Of a DNA stretch of 19,923 nt, positions 13,436-19,923 are shown piece after piece. The position numbers and the translations under genes are program-made. The notes beneath the pieces are model-generated. The model did no database searches and was not told the origin of the DNA. It saw only the letters and a program-made list of their open reading frames with translations. Location: contig JAGASC010000290.1 in the NCBI GenBank assembly GCA_017621905.1, positions 1 to 19,923 of the forward strand, read 5' to 3'. The first letter of the stretch is position 1, and each line of letters starts with the position of its first letter. The DNA comes from Roseburia sp. Lineage in GTDB: Bacteria; Bacillota; Clostridia; Lachnospirales; Lachnospiraceae.

Positions 13436-15883
13436 ATGAGTACTGAAAAAACAGTGACTACAGAAGACACCTCCTTGGTCCCCCAGAAAATCATATACGA
13501 CAGCGGAAACGAACTGGCTGCCTATGCCGCCAAACAGATAAACTACCATATCATGGGCTATTATCCCATCACCCCTTCCACTCAGATTGCGGAAAATCTG
13601 GACCAGATGCGTGCAGACGGCCTGCATGACATTCAGCTGATTGCCGCAGAGGGTGAGCACAGCGCTGCAGGGATCTGCTATGGCGCCTCCGCCGGAGGCG
13701 GGCGTGTATTCAACGCCACCAGTGCCAACGGTCTGCTCTATGCCTTAGAGCAATTTCCCGTGCAGTCCGGCACCCGGATGCCCATGGTCATGAACGTAGC
13801 CTGCCGTACCGTCTCCGGTCCCCTTTGCATCAAGGGCGATCACAGCGATATCATGTATATGTTAAACACCGGCTGGATCATCCTTTTTGCCGACGAACCC
13901 CAGATGGTCTACGACTTTAACCTGCTGGGGCTAAAACTGGCGGAAGCGGTAAGCCTTCCCGTGGTCGTGGCCTTCGATGGCTTTTTTACCAGCCACCAGA
14001 AACGAAAATGTCTGGTCTTTGAGGACGATGCCACCGTACAGCACTATGTAGGGCCAAAGCTATGCAGTGACAGTCCGGGAACCTCTGCCTTTGCAAAGGA
14101 AGATTCCACCGGCGAGAACTGCTTCTACAGTGTGCTGGATTTGGATCATCCGGTGTCCATCGGTTCCTATATGAACGAGCCGGACGTCATCAATAATAAA
14201 TATCAGCTTCATCTGGCAATGGAAGAGGCGCGTAAAAAACTGCCCGATCTATTCGAAGAATACCGGAAGCTTTCCGGCAGAAAGCTGGATTTTGCTGCCG
14301 GATATTGCTATGAGGATGCAGATATCCTGCTTTTTGTCCTGGGTTCCTCCTATCATACAGCAATGGAGGCCGTAGATATCCTGCGAAAAGAAAATATCAA
14401 AGCCGGGGTCATTACTCTGCATGTCCTCCGTCCATTTCCGACCGAAGAACTGCAGGAGCTCTGTAAAAATGCAAAGGTAATCATCGCCGCCGACCGTCAG
14501 GACAGCTACGGCGCAGGCGGCGGAAATATGTCGCTGGAACTTAAGGCTGCACTACAGTCTCTGAATTCCAAATCCACCATGCAAAGCAATGGCACCACTC
14601 CACAGGATACCAGCCCGGATGGCCTCACTCCACAGGATGCCAGTGACACAATGACCAGCAATTCAGATTGCAATAAAAATGACCGGCATATCCGCGTCCT
14701 TACCAGAATTTACGGCCTCGGCGGAAAAGACTTTTTCGCAGAAGATGCCGTCAACCTTCTTCGGGAGGGCTTATCCGAAGATGCAAAAGAGTTTGACTAC
14801 TACGGCATTACCCCAGGTGAAGGCTCCCCGGACGAGAAGCAGCCCCAGTATTTCGCCCCCCTCACGGAAGACGACACAAAACCCGGCATCACCACCTGTA
14901 TTTTTGACGAAAATACAGGAAAAATGACCGTAAAAGGCGGTCTGCTGAAAGACACCACCGCCATCCCAAAGCGCCTCGCCCCCGGCCACGGTGCCTGCCC
15001 GGGCTGCGGCATTCCGGTAAACGTAAACCTCCTGTTAAAAGGAATTGAAGGAAATGTGGTCATCCTTTTCCAGACCGGCTGCGGCATGGTGGTCACCACC
15101 GGTTACCCGAAAACCGCTTTCCGCATCCCCTACCTTCACAACCTGTTCCAGAACGGTGCCGCCACCTTAAGCGGCGTGGTTGAGGTCTTTCACCAGAAGC
15201 AAAAGCGCGGCGAATACCCCGACGGCGACATTACCTTCGTCATGGTCAGCGGCGACGGCGGCATGGATATCGGCATGGGCTCAGCCTTAGGAACCGCCCT
15301 GCGCAACCATCACATGATCATTTTTGAATACGACAACGGAGGCTACATGAACACCGGCTACCAGTTGTCCTATTCCACCCCCATGGGCGCCAAAAGCTCC
15401 ACCTCCCATGTAGGAAAGGTCCAATACGGAAAAACTTTCTTCCACAAGGACTCCCCGGAACTTTTTGCCGCCACCCACATCCCCTACGTGGCGACAGTAG
15501 CCGAATCCAATCCGGCAGATTTCATCAAAAAAGCCGCAAAAGCCGCCGCCTATTCCAGGGAATTCGGAACCGCCTACGTGAAGGCCCTCTCCGCCTGTCC
15601 GCTGAACTGGAGCGACAAGCCAAACTTAGAGCGCAGCGTCATTGCTGCCGCTGTGGACAGCTGCTATTTTCCTCTTTATGAGGTGGAGCGCGGCATCACA
15701 ACCCTAAGCTACGACCCTGAGGCGAAAAAGAAAAAAATCCCCATTTCCGACTGGCTCGCCATGATGGGACGCACAAAGCACCTGACAAAAGACGAATATG
15801 CACCCATCACAGAAGAAATACAGGCAGAAATCGACCGGCGCTATGCAAGGCTGAAAGCCAGGGCAGAGCATCCATTATTGTAA
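13436..15883 (+). CDS. 2-oxoacid:ferredoxin oxidoreductase, fused alpha and beta subunits
   Basis: An 815-aa fusion. The alpha part (about 15-470) starts with GNELAAYAAKQINYHIMGYYPITPST and has EGEHSAAGICYGASAGG and the SHQKR loop of PorA/VorB-type subunits. The beta part (about 505-815) has C521xxC524 (CPGC), C549 and C721 for a 4Fe-4S cluster and the thiamine diphosphate motif GDGGMDIG at 606 followed by NNGG-like DNGGYMNTG. With the gamma-delta protein it forms a complete CoA-dependent 2-oxoacid:ferredoxin oxidoreductase. A low-complexity insert (about 375-417) with a 30-bp repeat interrupts the alpha C-terminal domain. The ATG has only a weak ribosome site (AAAGGA 16 nt ahead), but no better in-frame start is visible. 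The substrate is uncertain; this is not the usual single-chain clostridial pyruvate enzyme. Confidence 0.87.
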   Translation: MSTEKTVTTEDTSLVPQKIIYDSGNELAAYAAKQINYHIMGYYPITPSTQIAENLDQMRADGLHDIQLIAAEGEHSAAGICYGASAGGGRVFNATSANGLLYALEQFPVQSGTRMPMVMNVACRTVSGPLCIKGDHSDIMYMLNTGWIILFADEPQMVYDFNLLGLKLAEAVSLPVVVAFDGFFTSHQKRKCLVFEDDATVQHYVGPKLCSDSPGTSAFAKEDSTGENCFYSVLDLDHPVSIGSYMNEPDVINNKYQLHLAMEEARKKLPDLFEEYRKLSGRKLDFAAGYCYEDADILLFVLGSSYHTAMEAVDILRKENIKAGVITLHVLRPFPTEELQELCKNAKVIIAADRQDSYGAGGGNMSLELKAALQSLNSKSTMQSNGTTPQDTSPDGLTPQDASDTMTSNSDCNKNDRHIRVLTRIYGLGGKDFFAEDAVNLLREGLSEDAKEFDYYGITPGEGSPDEKQPQYFAPLTEDDTKPGITTCIFDENTGKMTVKGGLLKDTTAIPKRLAPGHGACPGCGIPVNVNLLLKGIEGNVVILFQTGCGMVVTTGYPKTAFRIPYLHNLFQNGAATLSGVVEVFHQKQKRGEYPDGDITFVMVSGDGGMDIGMGSALGTALRNHHMIIFEYDNGGYMNTGYQLSYSTPMGAKSSTSHVGKVQYGKTFFHKDSPELFAATHIPYVATVAESNPADFIKKAAKAAAYSREFGTAYVKALSACPLNWSDKPNLERSVIAAAVDSCYFPLYEVERGITTLSYDPEAKKKKIPISDWLAMMGRTKHLTKDEYAPITEEIQAEIDRRYARLKARAEHPLL
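14591..14650 (+). repeat. 30-bp imperfect tandem duplication in the alpha-beta linker
   Basis: Two adjacent 30-bp units, 14591-14620 and 14621-14650, share CACTCCACAGGAT(A/G)CCAG at the same offset. They encode TTPQDTSPDG and LTPQDASDTM-type repeats within a Ser/Thr/Asn/Asp-rich segment. The frame is kept. It looks like a slippage-expanded flexible linker. Confidence 0.65.
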
Positions 15884-15922
15884 AACAAAAATATAAAACA
15901 CAGAATCAGGAGAATACAAAAC

Positions 15923-16534
15923 ATGCCAGTAGAATTCAAAGACAGTATCACAAAAGAAAATTTAATGCGTGCCTTTGCAGGCGAGAGCCAGGCCAGAAAC
16001 CGTTACACCATCGCCGCCGGCCAGGCCAGAAAACAGAACCTCCCTGTAATCGAGGCGGTATTTACTTTTACTGCAAATCAGGAAAAAGAGCATGCCGAGA
16101 TTTTTTATAACCACCTCAGCGAATTGAGTGGAGAAAATATCCACATCGACGGCGCATATCCCATCGATGTCAGCCAGAGCGTTGCAAAGCTTTTGCGCTT
16201 CGCCCAGCACAATGAATACGAAGAACATGACGACGTATATCTTCATTTTGCCCAGAAAGCAAAAGAAGAAGGATTCATGAAAGTTGCCGGCTCCTTCCAG
16301 CTCATTGCCGAAATTGAAAAGACCCACGGCGACCGGTTCGGTCTGTTCGCGGATCTCTTAGAGCAGGGGAAGCTTTTTGTTTCTGATGTGGACGCCGCAT
16401 GGATGTGCATGCAGTGCGGTCATATTTACCGTGGAAAAACCGTCCCGGAGGAGTGCCCGGTATGCCACCACAACCGTGGGTATTTTGTCCGGCTGGAGCT
16501 GGCTCCGTACACGGGAACCTTAACCAACCAGTAA
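15923..16534 (+). CDS. rbr: Rubrerythrin
   Basis: A 203-aa classical rubrerythrin. The ferritin-like four-helix domain provides diiron ligands E21, E54xxH57, a glutamate of the 98-101 group, and E132xxH135. The C-terminal rubredoxin-like domain has C162xxC165 and C178xxC181 for one iron. The enzyme reduces hydrogen peroxide to water in the cytoplasm of anaerobes, with electrons from rubredoxin or NADH-dependent reductases. AGGAG lies about 9 nt before the ATG. It follows the oxidoreductase by 39 nt on the same strand, with no terminator seen between them, so co-transcription is likely. This would put peroxide removal with an oxygen-sensitive iron-sulfur enzyme. Confidence 0.95.
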   Translation: MPVEFKDSITKENLMRAFAGESQARNRYTIAAGQARKQNLPVIEAVFTFTANQEKEHAEIFYNHLSELSGENIHIDGAYPIDVSQSVAKLLRFAQHNEYEEHDDVYLHFAQKAKEEGFMKVAGSFQLIAEIEKTHGDRFGLFADLLEQGKLFVSDVDAAWMCMQCGHIYRGKTVPEECPVCHHNRGYFVRLELAPYTGTLTNQ

Positions 16535-16579
16535 TCTCGTATCTATCAGACACACTTTCTTCATAACGCTTGGACTAAA

Positions 16580-16618
16580 ATGGGGTCTCAGAGTGCATTT
16601 TTTCTGCATAGACCCCAT
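16580..16618. terminator. Hairpin between convergent rubrerythrin and alkD-like genes
   Basis: ATGGGGTCT (16580-16588) and AGACCCCAT (16610-16618) form a perfect 9-bp outer stem; TGCA/TGCA can pair inside, around a TTTTTTC loop. On the plus strand a T-run follows a further 18 nt on (TTTTTATTTA after a GCG...CGC word). It probably ends transcription of rubrerythrin and may serve the opposing gene too. Confidence 0.55.
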
Positions 16619-16640
16619 GGGCGCTCTTCCGCGTTTTTAT

Positions 16641-17333
16641 TTATGCCTTTTGTTTCAGACCTCGTAAATATACCTTCTGTTCATCGGTAATGCGATAGCT
16701 TTCAATGGCCTTTTGTATGGTCTTGTTGTGCACCCATACCGGCAGGCGTTTTTTCTCTATATAGGGAATCGTACTCTCATACTGCTCTGCCAGCGCCGTG
16801 GCAAAATACCAGGCAATCATCATATTGATGTAATATTCGTCGGACTTGACTGCTGCTACCATGTCAAGAAACTTAATGTCAAACTCCTCGTCCAAATAGA
16901 ACGTCATCAGCATTTCTATGCCAAATCTGACGGTATACGTATGGGAGTCTGCAAGCCATTTTTGAATCTGCTCTAACAGCTGCCCCTTATGCTTTTTAAA
17001 ACATTTCGGACGCATCATATCACAGGTCGCCCAGTTATCCACATAAAGCAAAAATTGGTTCAGCGCCGCAACGCATTCATCGTAATCTTTGATTTGTTCA
17101 ATAAGAAATGCGTGCAGATTGTTTTCCTCATAATACTGGTGCGGAAGGACCGCAAGAAAATCTTCTATGTTTTCATCCTTTTTCATCTTCCTGGAAAAGT
17201 CCCGAAGCCTTGGCGTTCTGACGCCGATGATTGTGCCCGGATCTATATTTGGTATCAATTTGGAATGGAAATCCTTATATTTTAAATCCTGCATATCAAA
17301 AAGTGCTTCTCTTATTTGTTCGTTCCTATTCAT
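16641..17333 (-). CDS. AlkD-like DNA alkylation repair glycosylase (HEAT-like repeats)
   Basis: A 231-aa all-helical protein of the AlkC/AlkD family, which excises positively charged alkylated bases (N3-alkyladenine, N7-alkylguanine) without flipping the base. The N-terminus has the family hallmark YKDFHSKLIPNI ... IIGVRTPRLRDF (19-46). Catalytic residues match those of characterised AlkD: W101 and D105 in DNWATCD, and R136 in TVRFG. The start at 17333 is chosen because AAGGA is about 10 nt upstream and a good promoter lies at 17404-17433. The frame stays open to 17513, but that extra stretch would span the promoter and overlap the neighbouring gene. It sits next to the AhpF/AhpC stress genes. 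Confidence 0.88.
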   Translation of the reverse strand: MNRNEQIREALFDMQDLKYKDFHSKLIPNIDPGTIIGVRTPRLRDFSRKMKKDENIEDFLAVLPHQYYEENNLHAFLIEQIKDYDECVAALNQFLLYVDNWATCDMMRPKCFKKHKGQLLEQIQKWLADSHTYTVRFGIEMLMTFYLDEEFDIKFLDMVAAVKSDEYYINMMIAWYFATALAEQYESTIPYIEKKRLPVWVHNKTIQKAIESYRITDEQKVYLRGLKQKA

Positions 17334-17403
17334 AGCTTTTTCGTCCTTTGCTTTCATTAAATAACGGTTCCAGTCGTTTTCAACCACTTTTCTTGCATCT
17401 CTA

Positions 17404-17433
17404 TTATTGTACGTTGCAGCATCATATGTCAAT
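17404..17433 (-). promoter_or_regulatory. Promoter of the alkD-like gene
   Basis: On the minus strand TTGACA (17428-17433) is a perfect -35, followed by an 18-bp spacer and AATAAT (17404-17409), one mismatch from the -10 consensus. It lies in the 173-nt gap between the reductase stop and the alkD start, giving a leader of about 65 nt. This supports separate transcription of the repair gene. Confidence 0.6.
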
Positions 17434-17506
17434 CCATTTTTGCCTAGCCTTTCATGCCTATCAACATTTTTGTTACGGTTCTGTGCAAAAATCTTCCATT
17501 GCCTGC

Positions 17507-19204
17507 TTAACAAAACTCCAGTAACTGCCGGATATTCTTTTTTCCGAAGGTTATCTGTTCGCCATCATTTATAATAAGGCAAGGCACACTCATAACGTTG
17601 TAGCGTTCCCGCAGTTCCGGAAAATGATTTAAATCATATACCTGTGCCGTCACATTCGGATTTTCCGCCGCCAGCTTCTGTGCTGCCGTCACAAGCTCCG
17701 GGCACATGGTACAGGACAAAGAGACCAGTACCTTCAAGTCAATTTTGCGCGTAATACTCTTTATTCGTGCCGCCACATCCTCATCCAGCGCCTGCCCCGG
17801 GCCTGCCGCATTGTAAAGTCCCAGCACAAAGGAGGTGAACTCATGACCACCCGGAACCCCGTGGAACGCCAGTCCCGTCCAGCTTCCGCCGGCACGGCAA
17901 ATCTGCACACAGGGAAGATTTTCGATTTTTTCCATAATAATGCCGGCAGTGCCATCCGCAGCAGTATGGACAATTTCCAATGCCAACTTGTCGGTAAGCT
18001 GCGCCAGTTCCTCCATATATCCGCGCAGCTCTGCGGAAACCGGCCGGCCATCCAAATACAATTTCAGGACCAGCGGTGCATTCATCCGCGCAAACACTGC
18101 ATTCAGCTGTGCCAGCATATCCGCATCAAAAAGCCTGCTTGCCGTGGCCGTTCCTTCTGCTTTTGCGCTTTCTAATTTGGTTTCTTCGGGCTTTGCAGTT
18201 CCCTGATCCGCCGCGCTCCTGCCTGAAGAGGATGCCGCTGTAGGCTGCTCCGGGTGAAGTCCGGTCTTCTTTTGCATAGCCGCTGCATATTTCTCCAGTT
18301 CCGTTGCCGCCAGTGCACCATCGCCCACCGCCGTCACTACCTGACGCAGCGGCTTAATGCACACATCGCCTGCCGCGTAAAGTCCTTCTGCTGTAGTCTG
18401 CATGGAGCGGTCTGTCACCACATACCCCTGTTCATTCAGCTCTGCCACACCCCGGACCAGCTCTGTAGCCGGCGCATACCCGGCAAACACAAACACGCCA
18501 AAAGTATCGCCTGCCGGCGCCTGGTATTCACTGACTTCACCAGTCAGATTGTTGCGATAGCGAATACTCCGCAGTGCTGTATCACCGCGCACTTCTTCTA
18601 CTTCCGTATTTGTCAAAATCGTAATCTTCTCATGACTGCGTGCCGCCTCCGCCGTTGCCTGCGCACAGGTAAAATCGTCTTCACGGATTAAAATGGTCAC
18701 ATGGCTGGCGTATTTGGTTAAAAAAACGCTCTCTTCTGCCGCGGCAAAACCACCGCCCACTACGAACACTTCCTTTCCTGTGAAAAATTCACCATCACAA
18801 GTCGCGCAATAGGCCACGCCCCGGCCCCTGAATTCTTCCTCGCCACGAAAGCCTATCATTCTTGGATGTGCGCCTGTCGCTAAAAGTACACCAAAGCTGT
18901 GCAGCTCTCCCCGATTGGTATATACCGACTTGATATCGCCCTCCATGGAGAGTTTTTCCACCTCCGCCAGCAGAAACTCTGCGCCAAAGCCTTGGGCCTG
19001 CCTGCGCATCGTCTCGGTCAGGGCCGTACCACTGGTACGTTCCACGCCGGGGTAATTTACCACCTCATGGGTAATTGTAATCTGCCCGCCAAAATGTTCC
19101 TTTTCTACAACGACAACCCGATACCTGGCCCGGGCCAGATACAACGCGGCCGTAAGCCCTGCAGGACCGCCGCCTATAATTACAACATCATAAAGATTTT
19201 TCAT
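17507..19204 (-). CDS. AhpF-like NAD(P)H:disulfide reductase with C-terminal tandem thioredoxin folds
   Basis: A 565-aa flavoprotein. Residues 1-310 are thioredoxin-reductase-like: FAD motif GGGPAG (11-16), redox pair CATC (C133/C136), NAD(P) motif GGGFAA (150-155) and the FAD-end motif YAAGDV. An Ala/Ser/Glu-rich linker (about 317-355) joins two thioredoxin folds. The first (about 358-470) has no CxxC but has GVPGGHEF, as in AhpF; the second (about 485-565) has CTMC (C498/C501) and the cis-proline SVPC. In standard AhpF this tandem module is N-terminal. It would pass electrons from NAD(P)H to the peroxiredoxin AhpC encoded upstream. AAAGGAG lies 7 nt before the ATG. The last residue is a cysteine. 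Confidence 0.88.
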   Translation of the reverse strand: MKNLYDVVIIGGGPAGLTAALYLARARYRVVVVEKEHFGGQITITHEVVNYPGVERTSGTALTETMRRQAQGFGAEFLLAEVEKLSMEGDIKSVYTNRGELHSFGVLLATGAHPRMIGFRGEEEFRGRGVAYCATCDGEFFTGKEVFVVGGGFAAAEESVFLTKYASHVTILIREDDFTCAQATAEAARSHEKITILTNTEVEEVRGDTALRSIRYRNNLTGEVSEYQAPAGDTFGVFVFAGYAPATELVRGVAELNEQGYVVTDRSMQTTAEGLYAAGDVCIKPLRQVVTAVGDGALAATELEKYAAAMQKKTGLHPEQPTAASSSGRSAADQGTAKPEETKLESAKAEGTATASRLFDADMLAQLNAVFARMNAPLVLKLYLDGRPVSAELRGYMEELAQLTDKLALEIVHTAADGTAGIIMEKIENLPCVQICRAGGSWTGLAFHGVPGGHEFTSFVLGLYNAAGPGQALDEDVAARIKSITRKIDLKVLVSLSCTMCPELVTAAQKLAAENPNVTAQVYDLNHFPELRERYNVMSVPCLIINDGEQITFGKKNIRQLLEFC

Positions 19205-19263
19205 CGTCTTACTCCTTTCGAATAATAATATTCCGTACCCCCATTAAAATCGCGTTTGCGAAT

Positions 19264-19296
19264 CTAAAAAATGGCGCCGGAAATTTCTCCAGCGCC
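19264..19296 (-). terminator. Intrinsic terminator between ahpC and the reductase gene
   Basis: On the minus strand GGCGCTGGA and TCCGGCGCC (arms 19288-19296 and 19273-19281) form a 9-bp stem with one G-U pair around a 6-nt loop, followed by ATTTTTTAG. It lies just after the ahpC stop. It should make ahpC transcripts more abundant than those of the reductase. Confidence 0.8.
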
Positions 19297-19310
19297 ACCC
19301 TCCACCATAA

Positions 19311-19874
19311 TTAAAGCTGTCCAACCAGATCCAGGCTCGGTTTCAAGGTCTCAGCTCCTGGCTGCCATTTTGCCGGGCATACCTCGTCACCGTGCTCATA
19401 AACGAACTGGCCTGCCTGCAGTTTGCGGAACAACTCGTCCGCGTCACGGCCTACGTTTCCGGCAGATACTTCGTAAGATACGATTTTGCCTTCCGGATTT
19501 ACGATGAAGCTGCCGCGCTCTGCCATGCCATCTGCCTCGATGAGCACTTCAAAATCCTTTGCCAACGCATGGGTCGGGTCTGCCAGCATCGGGTACTGAA
19601 TCTTTTTGATTCGATCGGATGCGTCGTGCCATGCCTTGTGAACAAAATGGGAATCACAGGAAACGGAATAAATCTCGCAGCCTGCTGCTTTAAAGTCTGC
19701 ATACTTATTTGCCAGGTCTTCCAATTCGGTCGGGCACACAAATGTGAAATCCGCCGGATAGAAGAAGAATACACTCCACTTGCCGAGAATATCGGCTTTG
19801 CTCACTGTTTTAAAACTGTTATCCTGATAGGACTGTACGGTAAATTCGCTAACTTCTTTGTTGATCATTGACAT
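19311..19874 (-). CDS. ahpC: Alkyl hydroperoxide reductase subunit C, typical 2-Cys peroxiredoxin
   Basis: A 187-aa protein of the usual AhpC length. The peroxidatic site is P40-A-D-F-T44-F-V-C47 (FYPADFTFVCPTE), with R120 in ERGSF completing the active site. The resolving cysteine is C166 in EVCPAKW. It reduces peroxides and organic hydroperoxides as a cytoplasmic dimer or decamer and is recycled by the reductase encoded 106 nt downstream. GGAG lies 9 nt before the ATG at 19874; a second in-frame ATG two codons later is less well placed. Bases 19875-19923 hold only its leader, and its promoter is outside the window. Confidence 0.95.
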   Translation of the reverse strand: MSMINKEVSEFTVQSYQDNSFKTVSKADILGKWSVFFFYPADFTFVCPTELEDLANKYADFKAAGCEIYSVSCDSHFVHKAWHDASDRIKKIQYPMLADPTHALAKDFEVLIEADGMAERGSFIVNPEGKIVSYEVSAGNVGRDADELFRKLQAGQFVYEHGDEVCPAKWQPGAETLKPSLDLVGQL

Positions 19875-19923
19875 AATTTATATCTCCTTTTCTTTTTTGA
19901 CTTTTTATTCCTTTGCTTCTGCT

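Noticed and set aside
13132..13446. 104-aa plus-strand open frame spanning the gap between the two oxidoreductase genes
   Set aside because: It lies in another frame over the ferredoxin domain and ends inside the next gene's start; no ribosome site or family features.
14591..14650. CRISPR-like or satellite array
   Set aside because: Only two units without spacers, in frame inside a coding region.

Overview
The window reads like a chromosomal segment of an anaerobic, gut-type Clostridia, most plausibly a Lachnospiraceae relative. The reasons are strong AGGAGG-type ribosome sites, Firmicutes-style promoters, ferredoxin-linked 2-oxoacid metabolism, a rubrerythrin, an AhpC/AhpF pair and a glycoside-scavenging operon with AraC regulators. 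The taxon is inferred from gene style only. I see no tRNA, rRNA, CRISPR array, transposase or integrase.

Left third (1-6982): the tail of an AraC-type regulator faces a tight five-cistron minus-strand operon running from 5928 down to 161. Its order is TIM-barrel sugar isomerase, Gfo/Idh/MocA dehydrogenase, second TIM-barrel isomerase, second Gfo/Idh/MocA dehydrogenase, and a GH78 alpha-L-rhamnosidase. The rhamnosidase frame is interrupted by one TGA, so it appears as two adjacent cistrons. A divergent AraC regulator (6182-6982) with a cupin sensor shares the promoter region and is the natural local regulator. Two dehydrogenase/TIM-barrel pairs next to a glycosidase suggest redox-assisted breakdown of a plant glycoside (3-keto-sugar chemistry); this is inference.

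Middle (7003-11946): an SLC13/ArsB-NhaD-like permease is followed by an AT-rich two-gene restriction-modification-like cassette. It encodes a 962-aa N6-adenine methylase-like protein and a 217-aa PD-(D/E)XK nuclease, coupled by an ATGA overlap, with a clear promoter upstream and a hairpin terminator downstream. It looks like an acquired defence module.

Right part (12248-19923): a two-gene 2-oxoacid:ferredoxin oxidoreductase (fused gamma-delta, then fused alpha-beta) is followed by rubrerythrin. On the opposite strand lie an AlkD-type DNA glycosylase, an AhpF-like reductase in which the thioredoxin-fold module is at the C-terminus instead of the N-terminus, and AhpC. An intrinsic terminator lies between ahpC and the reductase gene. 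Together this is an oxygen/peroxide defence neighbourhood beside a low-potential iron-sulfur enzyme.
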